Below are positions 42,599 through 50,185 of a DNA stretch of 64,000 nucleotides, one piece after another. The notes under the pieces are model-generated. The model saw only the letters and a program-made list of their open reading frames with translations. It searched no databases and was not told where the DNA came from. The position numbers and the translations under genes are program-made. Within the stretch, counting starts at the first letter, position 1, and every line of letters begins with the position of its first letter. The DNA comes from an uncultured Alphaproteobacteria bacterium. GTDB taxonomy: Bacteria; Pseudomonadota; Alphaproteobacteria; RF32; CAG-239. The DNA is taken from positions 1-64,000 of the forward strand of contig CALYAW010000005.1 in NCBI GenBank assembly GCA_944393685.1, given 5' to 3'.

Positions 42599-42979
42599 AT
42601 GAAAAAATTTATATTACTTTTGTTATTACTTGCAACTCCATGCTATGCTGAGAATCCTATATCGGCAAAATGTGGCGAGTTTAAAGGTCATAGAATAGAA
42701 GTAAATGGAAACAAAGTAATAGAAACTACTGATAAAATCTCAAAAAAACAAACTTTTATTTTTTCTAATAATAAAATATTAAGCGACTTAGGTGACTCTT
42801 ATATTTTACTCAATAGCGAAAAATTAGTTGGTATCGCTGGAGATTCGCAGGCATATGTTTTAATAACATTCTATCCAGAAAAAGGAAAAGCTATAATTTC
42901 TAAACATTCTGATTTTATTAAGTTAGCTGATAATATATCTGCATTTACTTTTATTGCTGATTGCACATTTAATTATTAA
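42599..42979 (+). CDS. Small secreted protein of unknown function
   Basis: The protein has a clear signal peptide (KKFILLLLLLATPCYA), then about 107 residues of mostly beta character with two cysteines near the ends (AKCGEF and ADCTFNY) that may form a disulphide. I do not recognise a family. ATG 42599 follows GAGAGG. It is very A+T-rich, and lies between Fic and an inverted repeat in the mobile island. A role as exported factor or as part of the Fic module is unsupported. Confidence 0.6.
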   Translation: MKKFILLLLLLATPCYAENPISAKCGEFKGHRIEVNGNKVIETTDKISKKQTFIFSNNKILSDLGDSYILLNSEKLVGIAGDSQAYVLITFYPEKGKAIISKHSDFIKLADNISAFTFIADCTFNY

Positions 42980-42981
42980 AA

Positions 42982-43033
42982 AGTCCGATAAATCATCAAA
43001 AAATGCTTATTTCAAAATCATCAAGATCGGACT
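42982..43033. repeat. Inverted repeat carrying the island core
   Basis: AGTCCGAT (42982-42989) and ATCGGACT (43026-43033) are exact inverted copies separated by 36 bases that contain AATCATCAA twice. ATCGGACT is also the centre of the three direct repeats and matches the T-loop segment of tRNA-Thr on this strand (ATCGGACTTG). Confidence 0.6.
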
Positions 43034-43064
43034 AATCCAAAGCCTTGGAATACATACAAAAAAA

Positions 43065-43080
43065 GCACCTCAAAAGGTGC
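43065..43080 (-). terminator. tRNA-type terminator before island repeat 3
   Basis: GCACCT (43065-43070) pairs with AGGTGC (43075-43080). On the minus strand it is followed by a run of seven T. As with repeat 1, it stands immediately before a TGGTGC unit. Confidence 0.65.
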
Positions 43081-43086
43081 ATTCTT

Positions 43087-43145
43087 AAAAATGGTGCGAG
43101 ATACTATGCAATTATCGGACTAATTTTCATGATGATTTTAAGCAG
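43087..43145. repeat. Island direct repeat 3
   Basis: This is the second full-length copy of the 59-base unit, 1405 bases after repeat 1 and with 3 differences. It stands before the methyltransferase gene. Its left end AAAAATGGTGCGAGATACTA is identical to that of repeat 1. Confidence 0.7.
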
Positions 43146-43298
43146 TTAACCAAGAAAATTGAGCTGTTTAAAGAATATTAAAATCAATTTGCGGGAAAAT
43201 ATATTAGGCAAATATAATTATATGTAAAACATTGCTGTTTTGGTTGACAGGTTATTGGATATCCATATAATATTTTCAAAGTGTTTCGGAGAATAAAT

Positions 43299-44375
43299 AT
43301 GAACAGTCAAAATAATCCTTTGCTTAAGGAATTAAATGGAACCATTAGATTAGGAGAGCTTTTTTGCGGTCCAGGAGGAATAGGGTTAGGAGCCACTCTT
43401 GCTTGTGTAAATGGTTTAAAATTTGACCATATTTGGGCTACTGATTATGATAAAGATACATGTAAAACATATAAAAGCAACTTACATCCTAAAGAAGTAA
43501 TTTGTGAAGACATAAGAAAGCTTAATTTTGAGAATATTTTAAAAAAACATGGAAATATAGATTGTCTGACTTTTGGTTTCCCGTGTAATGATTTTAGTTC
43601 TGTGGGCGAACAAAAAGGATTAGATGGAAGTTTTGGTGCTTTGTATCAGTATTGTGTCAATGCATTAAATGTTTTTAAGCCTAAATTTTTTGTTGCAGAA
43701 AATGTAAGTGGCCTCAAGAATGCTAATGATGGAACCGCATTTTCTCATATACTTCAAGCTTTCCAAAATACAGGTTATAAAATATATCCTAACTTATATT
43801 GTTTCGAAACATATGGTATTCCGCAGAAACGTCATAGAATAATAATTGTTGGTATTAGAAATGATATAGACTTAACATTTAAAATTCCTTCTAATGTACC
43901 TTATAAAAATATTGATAATTCAGTAAAAACAGCATTAAAAGACATACCTAGAAATGTTGCAAACAATGAAAAAACAGTGCAATCTGATAAAGTTATAGAA
44001 CGGTTGAAATATATTAAAGAAGGAGAAAACGCTTTTACAGCTAATCTTCCTCCTGAATTACAATTAAATGTGAAGGGCGCAAAAATAAGTCAAATTTATA
44101 AAAGATTAAAATCCGATGAACCGAGTTACACTATTACAGGTAGCGGCGGAGGCGGAACTCATGTATATCACTATAAGGAAAACAGAGCGTTAACTAATCG
44201 AGAAAGAGCCCGCTTACAGACGTTTACTGATGATTTTGTCTTTTATGGAACAAAGGAAAGTGTTAGAAAACAGATTGGTATGGCTGTTCCTCCCAAAGGT
44301 ATAAAAATTATTTTTGAAGCCTTGTTAAATTGTATCATAGGTAATGACTATGAAACTATGGAAGCTAAAGTGTGA
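43299..44375 (+). CDS. DNA (cytosine-5-)-methyltransferase
   Basis: The C5-methyltransferase motifs appear in order: motif I ELFCGPGGIGLGA, motif IV GFPCNDFSSVGEQKG with the catalytic Cys, motif VI AENVSGL, motif VIII QKRHRIIIVG, the variable target-recognition region, then motif IX RERARLQTF and motif X QIGMAVPP. The 358-residue protein is complete. ATG 43299 follows CGGAG. Its stop TGA overlaps the start of the nuclease gene, which makes a type II restriction-modification unit. The recognition sequence is not readable, although the partner nuclease suggests an NgoFVII-like (GCSGC) site. Confidence 0.95.
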   Translation: MNSQNNPLLKELNGTIRLGELFCGPGGIGLGATLACVNGLKFDHIWATDYDKDTCKTYKSNLHPKEVICEDIRKLNFENILKKHGNIDCLTFGFPCNDFSSVGEQKGLDGSFGALYQYCVNALNVFKPKFFVAENVSGLKNANDGTAFSHILQAFQNTGYKIYPNLYCFETYGIPQKRHRIIIVGIRNDIDLTFKIPSNVPYKNIDNSVKTALKDIPRNVANNEKTVQSDKVIERLKYIKEGENAFTANLPPELQLNVKGAKISQIYKRLKSDEPSYTITGSGGGGTHVYHYKENRALTNRERARLQTFTDDFVFYGTKESVRKQIGMAVPPKGIKIIFEALLNCIIGNDYETMEAKV

Positions 44376-45358
44376 TGTCATCAATAATATTAAAAGAAAA
44401 CTTGTTTGAAGAGATTTTGGTTCGTCCTGCTGAAAAGTTTGATGAATTGTGTATTGTTTCTGGATTTGCAACTCCTGCTATGGGGGCTCATCAGTTAGAT
44501 GTAATCAAAGAAAGATTTGATAGAAACGATGTCCATATTAACCTTATTGTTGGAATGACGCCTTCTCTTTCTGGTATATCTAGACCACATCATAAAAATT
44601 TTGTAAAACTTGTGGGAGAGAAAGACATTTTTAATTGCTCCTACTTAAAAGCTACAGCAAAACCAACACATACAAAATTATACTGCTGGTTAAAAAATGG
44701 TTTGCCACAGGAAGCTTTTTTATCCTCTGCAAATTATACATTAAATGCATTCAAGAGATTTCAAGATGAAATAGCAACAGAGTGTAACCCTGTTGAGGCA
44801 TATAATTATTATAATTCCAAAGTTCCTCATTCCCTTTATTGTACTTGTGATGAAGCAAATGAGATGGTTCGCAATAGCATTCCGAAAATATCTTTAAGTA
44901 CAGATTCTGAAAGTGAACAGATTATTTCAGATACTAGTACTGATAAAGAAGGTGTTGATTGGGTTAAATTACCGTTATTTTCTGAAAGAGACAAACAAAT
45001 ACATACACATTCAGGTCTGAATTGGGGACAACGCGATGGACGAGAACCTAATCAAGCATACATTCCCATCCCTGCAAAAATCCAAAGGTCTGAATTTTTT
45101 CCACCACGGGGACAGTATTTTTCTGTTTTGACAGATGATGGTTTTCCCTTTGTTTGTGTCGTTGCGCAAGATAACGGCAAAGCATTACATACAACAAATA
45201 ATAACAGTGAATTTGGTGAATACTTTAGGCAAAAATTAGGTGTTCCATTAGGAAAACCTGTAACATTAGCTGATTTAGATAAATTTGGAAGTCGCTATGT
45301 AAAATTTACTAAGATCAATGAAGAAGAATATTATATGGAATTTAATCCTTCTATTTAA
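44375..45358 (+). CDS. NgoFVII/BfiI-like restriction endonuclease (PLD fold)
   Basis: The N-terminal half is a phospholipase-D-type nuclease: THTKLYCWL (HxK) followed by FLSSANYTLNAF. The C-terminal half, SGLNWGQRDGREPNQAYIPI, then FFPPRGQYFSVLTDDGFPFVC and DLDKFGSRYVKFTKI, looks like the B3-type DNA-recognition domain of BfiI/NgoFVII enzymes. Such enzymes cut without metal ions. ATG 44375 overlaps the methyltransferase stop (TGATG). The 327-residue length fits the family. No insertion or stop disrupts it. Confidence 0.88.
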   Translation: MSSIILKENLFEEILVRPAEKFDELCIVSGFATPAMGAHQLDVIKERFDRNDVHINLIVGMTPSLSGISRPHHKNFVKLVGEKDIFNCSYLKATAKPTHTKLYCWLKNGLPQEAFLSSANYTLNAFKRFQDEIATECNPVEAYNYYNSKVPHSLYCTCDEANEMVRNSIPKISLSTDSESEQIISDTSTDKEGVDWVKLPLFSERDKQIHTHSGLNWGQRDGREPNQAYIPIPAKIQRSEFFPPRGQYFSVLTDDGFPFVCVVAQDNGKALHTTNNNSEFGEYFRQKLGVPLGKPVTLADLDKFGSRYVKFTKINEEEYYMEFNPSI

Positions 45359-45530
45359 TCGATTTTGATAAAATAATGATTTATTCATTAAAATTTTTGA
45401 AGTGTATTTAAATTAATTTCGTAGCAAAATGTCGTTGGCAAGTTGCATTTTAGGGGCTCGCGGATGGGAAAATATACCGCATAATATAAATAGTTAATGA
45501 GCAAAACACTATTTATGAAAGGAAAAAACT

Positions 45531-45662
45531 ATGTGGTATGTAAAATTAAATAATACAATTCTTCCAACTCCGTATCAATATTTCAGCGATTGCCTGGCTG
45601 AGTGTAAAATATTGCAGCGGATTATGGTTGCTGTGTTTTCTGAACCGGTATTGATTGGCTAA
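45531..45662 (+). CDS. Small ORF of 43 residues before integrase remnant
   Basis: ATG 45531 has GAAAGGAA just upstream and reads MWYVKLNNTILPTPYQYFSD to IGC-less end SEPVLIG, stopping at 45660-45662. It precedes the integrase fragment by 22 bases. Start site and position suggest a real small protein belonging to an integrase module. No family is known to me. Confidence 0.4.
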   Translation: MWYVKLNNTILPTPYQYFSDCLAECKILQRIMVAVFSEPVLIG

Positions 45663-45684
45663 TTTGGTATAAAGGAGATTTGAG

Positions 45685-45819
45685 ATGTTAAAGAATTTTG
45701 AAAACTGGCTTTTGGAAAATAATTACAGCGCAAGTACCTCAGCCGATTATATGGGACGGGTTGAAAGATTATGCCGGAAAGAAGGTTACCGGTTTAGTCA
45801 GATGTGGTTGTTGTGGTAG
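45685..45819 (+). pseudogene. N-terminal fragment of a tyrosine recombinase
   Basis: AAAGGAG (45671-45677) precedes ATG 45685. MLKNFENWLLENNYSASTSA, then DYMGRVERLCRKEG, is the N-terminal core-binding (SAM-like) domain of a phage-type integrase. After about residue 34 the frame loses sense and stops at 45817. The catalytic domain is missing. Confidence 0.65.
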
Positions 45820-46477
45820 TTTAATGACTTGTGAAACTAAAGTAAAAGACGATAAACATTCTTACAATTATTTAAAATGTAACAAATTACGTTCCAAATG
45901 TTCACAAAAACCAATCAATGAAGCAAAAATCTTACAACAGCTTGAACAAGAATTGTCATTACCTATTAACATTAGTGACACTATGTTAAAAAATATTAAG
46001 TCGGAAGTAAAAAAGCAACTCAAAGCCGAAAATATCAATACAACCAATCTCAAACGAGACATTACCATTAAATTAAATGAGCTTGATGAAGAAGCAAAAA
46101 ACTTATTTCGTGGCTATATGAAAGGTAAATGCGATGAAAAAATGTATAATGAATTAAAAACTGAAATTGAAATGGAAAAAGAAAAACTACAAAAAGATAT
46201 GGATAAATACCTTGAGATTGATGCTGAAACTGATGAAATACTAGCAAATATCGCGGAAATAGCAGCAAATGTAGGAAAATTCTTAAAAAGTCCGATTATT
46301 TCTGAAAAAAGAGACATTTTGAAATTAATATTATCGGACTGCAAAACTGAAGAAAAAAATATAGCGTTTTCAATAGTTAAGCCATTCAATGAACTACTCA
46401 AAACGCCTGAAACTGATAAATGGTGCCGCTGGCAAGAAGGGGTACTCCCGCAAAAGCGGGGCCTCCTCGCGTCGTAA
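45785..46477 (+). pseudogene. C-terminal fragment of a large serine recombinase
   Basis: In another frame from about 45785, VTGLVRCGCCGSLMTC and YLKCNKLRSKC form the recombinase zinc-ribbon domain, followed by the long coiled coil (residues EEAKNLFRGYMKGKCDEKMY, EIEMEKEKLQKDMDKYLEID) and the C-terminal strand region of large serine recombinases. The N-terminal catalytic domain is absent. The last 18 or so codons (from TGGTGCCGCTGG, 46421) are in tRNA-derived sequence, so the native stop has also been replaced. Confidence 0.75.
46421..46438. repeat. Duplicate of the tRNA-Thr 3' end (attachment site)
   Basis: TGGTGCCGCTGGCAAGAA is identical to the 3' end of tRNA-Thr at 46624-46641, 203 bases away. 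Integrases that use tRNA genes leave such copies. The DNA between the copies (46439-46623) is G+C-richer than the island and contains CCCGC/GCGGG and no gene. Confidence 0.75.
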
Positions 46478-46592
46478 GCCTCAAACTTCGCATTTCGCTA
46501 ATCTGTGCGCTAAGTTCAATGCTCGCTTTCGCCAACTACCCGCTCCGGACTTGCGTTTGCCCCCGCAAATTCGTTCTTGCTACATTACCATG

Positions 46593-46621
46593 AAAAAAGC
46601 CTCCCTTAAGGAGGCTTTTTT
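46593..46621 (-). terminator. Terminator of tRNA-Thr
   Basis: AAAAAAGCCTCC (46593-46604) pairs with GGAGGCTTTTTT (46610-46621) across a 5-base loop. It lies immediately after the CCA end of the tRNA on the minus strand. Confidence 0.92.
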
Positions 46622-46623
46622 CA

Positions 46624-46698
46624 TGGTGCCGCTGGCAAGAATCGGACTTGCGACCCCGTCATTACCAATGACGTGCTCTACCACTGAGCTACAGCGGC
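46624..46698 (-). tRNA. tRNA-Thr(GGT)
   Basis: On the minus strand a 75-base cloverleaf is complete: acceptor GCCGCTG/CAGCGGC, D-arm GCTC/GAGC, anticodon stem CGTCA/TGACG with loop TTGGTAA (anticodon GGT, threonine), T-arm GCAAG/CTTGC with loop TCCGATT, discriminator A and encoded CCA. The T-loop begins TCC rather than the usual TTC. It borders the mobile island. Confidence 0.97.
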
Positions 46699-46719
46699 AT
46701 GACTTATCATGCGAGAGGT

Positions 46720-46748
46720 AACATATCCAATCATTTTATAAAAATCAA
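46720..46748 (-). promoter_or_regulatory. Promoter of tRNA-Thr
   Basis: On the minus strand TTGATT (46743-46748), a 17-base spacer and TATGTT (46720-46725) form a plausible -35/-10 pair, placing the transcription start about 15 bases before the tRNA. Confidence 0.5.
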
Positions 46749-46898
46749 GTACGTTTTTTATTTTTTTGCAACTTTTTTGCTTATTAATGCAAGAATAAAC
46801 AGCCTAAAGATATTAGGCGGATTGTTTTGTAGTATATTATCTTTTTTTTAATTATATGGGTATATTCTTTACAAATAACTTTAAGGATATCTTATATT

Positions 46899-47057
46899 AT
46901 GAGCAAAACCAAACCCGAAACACACAGACCAAGAGAACAACAGCGTTTTGAGCGAGAAGCTCGAGCACTGCAAAAAAATCTTGAAAAACGCAAGGCTCAA
47001 CAGGCCATGCGAGAACAGTTGCAAAAGGAGAACGATCATGGACAAGATAAAGATTAG
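46899..47057 (+). CDS. Small basic protein overlapping murA
   Basis: The 52-residue frame [20 protein letters not shown], then [20 protein letters not shown], is rich in Arg, Gln and Lys and probably one long helix. AAGGA lies 12 bases upstream of ATG 46899. It overlaps the murA start by 20 bases, and the murA ribosome binding site is inside it, so translation is probably coupled. Short genes of this kind precede murA in other Alphaproteobacteria, by recollection. Function unknown. Confidence 0.6.
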   Translation: MSKTKPETHRPREQQRFEREARALQKNLEKRKAQQAMREQLQKENDHGQDKD

Positions 47058-48336
47058 AGGCGGAAAAGTCCTAGAAGGAAAAATCTATATCAGCGGTGCA
47101 AAAAATGCCGCTTTACCTTTAATTTGTGCCAGTCTTCTGACGGAAGACACCGTTACGTTGACAAATATGCCGATGCTCTCCGATATAAAAGCAATGAATG
47201 CGTTATTAGAACAATTAGGCACAAAGATTGATGAGTTTGATGATTTTGTAGACGGGCATTCGACCAAAACTTACTCTTATCGTACCAAAGAGGCAACGAG
47301 CCTAACCGCTCCGTATGACTATGTTCGCAAAATGCGAGCCTCTTATTATGTTTTGGGACCATTATTGGCTCGTTATGGCAGATGTGAGCTCTCTTTACCG
47401 GGAGGATGCGCCATTGGAGCGCGCCCCATGGATATTCATCTGAATTCATTGGAGCAAATGGGGGCGCATATTGAAATCAAAAATGGTTACATTTATGCCA
47501 CGGTGGATAAACGCCTTAAGGGAACACATATTATTTTTCCGTTGGTTTCTGTTGGTGCCACTTGCAATATATTGATGGCGGCAGTTTTGGCAGAGGGGCG
47601 CACTGTACTGGAAAACGCAGCCAAAGAGCCTGAGATTGGCGATCTTGCTAATCTTCTCAATGCCATGGGCGCCAAGATTGAGGGGATAGGCACTTCTGTT
47701 TTGACAATTGACGGTGTTGATAAATTACATGGAGCCACACACAAAGTAATTTCCGATCGTATAGAAGCTGGGTCTTATGCGGTTGCCGCAGCCATCACCC
47801 GCGGCAAGATAGAGTTAATAAACGCGCTTCCTTCAACCTTAAAACGGCCTCTTCAGGTTTTGCGCGAAATGGGCGTTCGCATAACCGAAAATGAAAACAG
47901 TATTCTTATTGATGCCAAAGGCTGTTCTCTTATAGGTAAAGATATCATGACAGAGCCTTTCCCGGGGTTCCCGACAGATTTACAGGCGCAATTTTTGGCT
48001 CTGATGTTAACGGCAGAAGGTGCCTCCATGGTAACGGAAACAATTTTTGAGAACAGATTCATGCATGTGCCTGAATTATTGCGCATGGGTGCTAATATCA
48101 ATGTTCATGGGCATGCTTCCGCGATTGTGCGAGGAGTAAAAAAATTATCCGGTGCGCAGGTGATGGCAACAGATTTAAGGGCTTCTTTTGCGCTTATTCT
48201 TGCAGGCCTTGTGGCAGAGGGAGAGACAACCGTCAATCGTGTTTATCATCTTGATCGCGGTTATGAACGTTTAGAAGAAAAACTCAAAGGCGTTGGGGCA
48301 GATATCGAGCGTATCAAAGAAAATGATGAGGAATAA
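47038..48336 (+). CDS. murA: UDP-N-acetylglucosamine 1-carboxyvinyltransferase
   Basis: [20 protein letters not shown], then [13 protein letters not shown] with the UDP-GlcNAc-binding Lys-Asn pair, and the loop [15 protein letters not shown] with the catalytic Cys124 (the fosfomycin target). [17 protein letters not shown] and the C-terminal [13 protein letters not shown] complete the family. The 432-residue length is normal. It transfers enolpyruvate to UDP-GlcNAc, the first committed step of peptidoglycan synthesis. ATG 47038 follows AAGGAG; longer in-frame starts lack one. Confidence 0.97.
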   Translation: MDKIKIRGGKVLEGKIYISGAKNAALPLICASLLTEDTVTLTNMPMLSDIKAMNALLEQLGTKIDEFDDFVDGHSTKTYSYRTKEATSLTAPYDYVRKMRASYYVLGPLLARYGRCELSLPGGCAIGARPMDIHLNSLEQMGAHIEIKNGYIYATVDKRLKGTHIIFPLVSVGATCNILMAAVLAEGRTVLENAAKEPEIGDLANLLNAMGAKIEGIGTSVLTIDGVDKLHGATHKVISDRIEAGSYAVAAAITRGKIELINALPSTLKRPLQVLREMGVRITENENSILIDAKGCSLIGKDIMTEPFPGFPTDLQAQFLALMLTAEGASMVTETIFENRFMHVPELLRMGANINVHGHASAIVRGVKKLSGAQVMATDLRASFALILAGLVAEGETTVNRVYHLDRGYERLEEKLKGVGADIERIKENDEE

Positions 48337-48406
48337 AAAATCACTCTGGTAAAAAATAATTTCTGCTGTTATATTTTTGCGTAAGAATAATAACAGGAGA
48401 TTAATT

Positions 48407-48799
48407 ATGAAAAAATGGTTTTCGCTTTTTGCGCTTATGTTGTTAATTTGCGGTTGTTCCGAAAAAGCAGGATTTCTGGGAAAAAACTATCAACTGCAAA
48501 ATGCCCAAAACGGGGTAAAGGTTACACTTGCTTTTGCTGCCGAGGAGCCACGTTATTATGGAGCAGTTGTTAATCGCTATTTTGGTACATACGAATTAAA
48601 CGGTTCAAAAATAAAATTTTCTCCGGCCGGAGTAACCATGATGATGGGGCCTGAAAAGTCAATGGAGGCAGAACAAAACTTTTTAGGGATTTTACCGCAC
48701 ATTACAAGCTACAAAATGGTTGAAAACAATTTGGTTCTAATTACCGACAATGGCCAAGAGCTTGGATTTAAAGAAATTCCGGCAGACACACAAGATTAA
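48407..48799 (+). CDS. META-domain lipoprotein (HslJ-like)
   Basis: The signal peptide ends at ICGC, a slightly unusual lipobox. FLGKNYQLQNAQNGVKVTL, RYFGTYELNGSKIKFSPAGV, TMMMGPEKSMEAEQNFLGIL and LVLITDNGQELGFKEI fit the META/DUF306 fold, as in HslJ. Such lipoproteins lie in the envelope with poorly defined roles. ATG 48407 follows AGGAGA. The 140-residue length from an upstream in-frame start would be less likely. Confidence 0.75.
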   Translation: MKKWFSLFALMLLICGCSEKAGFLGKNYQLQNAQNGVKVTLAFAAEEPRYYGAVVNRYFGTYELNGSKIKFSPAGVTMMMGPEKSMEAEQNFLGILPHITSYKMVENNLVLITDNGQELGFKEIPADTQD

Positions 48800-48820
48800 C
48801 TGTTTTTTGTATGATGTATA

Positions 48821-48857
48821 ATGAAACAGCCTCAAAAATTTTTTGAGGCTGTTTCAT
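48821..48857. terminator. Terminator between convergent genes
   Basis: GAAACAGCCTCAAAA (48823-48837) pairs perfectly with TTTTGAGGCTGTTTC (48841-48855). It lies between the META lipoprotein and the helicase-like gene on the opposite strand. The outer T-runs are short. Confidence 0.75.
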
Positions 48858-48858
48858 G

Positions 48859-49650
48859 TTATTTATCTTCATTATCCACCAAAATTCCTTTAATCAAAAT
48901 AAAACTTGGCGTCCTTCCGTTAAAGGATTTGTATTTTTTAGCCAAATCAGCGGCTTCTTTGTCTGCAACATTTGCTCTGGTTTGATTGAGCGAGTTTTTT
49001 TTGTTCTCTGAGTTAGACGTTTTGGCACTTAATTGAGCTTCTTTTTCTTTATCTTTGTCAATTTTAACTTCTTCCGGAGCTTTGAGAATTTTCTCTAAAA
49101 TTCCTTGAGTTTCTTTAGAGCGACGATTAGTATAAACAATATTTTGTTTCTCGGAAGGCAACAAGGCCAATATTTTCTCAAGATTATCCAGCTGTTTGTT
49201 TTTCTTTATTAGATTAATATCATCTACAACCAAGATATCGGTTTTTGACAAATCGACTTTCCCTTGGTCGGCAATATCTGTGAGCAATTCTGGAGAACCC
49301 AACACAACATTGGCTTCATTGTCGATTTCTTCTTCTGTATCTTCATTTGCAGCCTGATTAATTTCATGATATTTGTTAAAAATAGCCAATTGATCCGAAA
49401 TCATGACCGAACATTCCGAATTAGGAGTAATAATCAGAACGTTTTTGGCTTTTTTTGAGTTGATAATATCAAGCAAAGGTAATACATAAGACATGGTCTT
49501 GCCACAACCTTGCGGAGCTATCGTGAAGATATCTTTTCCTTGCAAGATAGATGGAATCACATCGGCTTGAACGGTTGTCGGTTCTGTTATTCCGAATTCT
49601 TCAATAGCCTTAATTGTATGCTCACTTAAGCCCAAATCTGCAAAATTCAT
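48859..49650 (-). CDS. DEAD-box helicase-like protein, single degenerate domain
   Basis: FADLGLSEHTIKAIEEFGIT with the Q motif (PTTVQADVIP), and Walker A APQGCGKT, show a DEAD-box RecA-like domain. The DEAD motif reads DDIN (LVVDDINLI) and the SAT motif reads YTN, so ATP hydrolysis is not expected. The second helicase domain is missing; instead there is a charged Lys/Glu/Asn tail. At 263 residues it is about half the usual size. It may be an RNA-binding remnant or a regulator. No frameshift signs were found. Confidence 0.75.
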   Translation of the reverse strand: MNFADLGLSEHTIKAIEEFGITEPTTVQADVIPSILQGKDIFTIAPQGCGKTMSYVLPLLDIINSKKAKNVLIITPNSECSVMISDQLAIFNKYHEINQAANEDTEEEIDNEANVVLGSPELLTDIADQGKVDLSKTDILVVDDINLIKKNKQLDNLEKILALLPSEKQNIVYTNRRSKETQGILEKILKAPEEVKIDKDKEKEAQLSAKTSNSENKKNSLNQTRANVADKEAADLAKKYKSFNGRTPSFILIKGILVDNEDK

Positions 49651-49727
49651 TTCACACTTCCATATTTTTTATATTAATCTGGAGAGATAGTAAGTATTTT
49701 CTAAAAGATAGTCAATACTAATCGTTT

Positions 49728-50090
49728 CTATGCTCTGCCATATTTATCTTCTAGTCTTACGATATCATTTTCATCCAAATTTTCACCGGTTTGAATTTCT
49801 ATAAATTCTACGATTTCGTTAGTATCATTTTGAATACGATGTTTTGTTTCTGCTGGAATATAGACAGCCTCATTCGCTTTACGAGTAAATTTCTCCTCTC
49901 CCAGAGTAACAAGAGCTTCACCTTTAACGATAATCCAGTGTTCACACCGGAAGTGGTGCAATTGTAGAGACAATGTACTTCCTGGAGTAACACAGATTCT
50001 TTTTACACAGAAACTGTCACCACTGTCTAAAACTTCCCAAGTTCCCCAAGGTCTGGTATCATGGTCGCCGCGATTATAATTGTTAGCCAT
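49728..50090 (-). CDS. Cupin protein, mannose-6-phosphate isomerase type II-like
   Basis: RPWGTWEVLDSGDSFCVKRI, then PGSTLSLQLHHFRCEHWIIVKG and YIPAETKHRIQN match the C-terminal cupin domain of bifunctional GDP-mannose pyrophosphorylase/phosphomannose isomerase (ManC/AlgA). The metal-binding residues of the cupin (HHFRCEHW, HRI) are present. The nucleotidyltransferase half is absent, so this is a stand-alone phosphomannose isomerase-like domain. It is divergent from ptsP. Confidence 0.88.
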   Translation of the reverse strand: MANNYNRGDHDTRPWGTWEVLDSGDSFCVKRICVTPGSTLSLQLHHFRCEHWIIVKGEALVTLGEEKFTRKANEAVYIPAETKHRIQNDTNEIVEFIEIQTGENLDENDIVRLEDKYGRA

Positions 50091-50185
50091 TTTTTAATCC
50101 CTTTTCTTTATATTTTACTTGATGTAGAAAAATATAAAGAATATAAGTAAAAGCGCAAGATTAAAAAACTATTGGTGGAAAACAA

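Noticed and set aside
46389-46721. A plus-strand coding region running through tRNA-Thr
   Set aside because: It is an open frame across attachment-site, terminator and tRNA sequence and shows no protein-like pattern.
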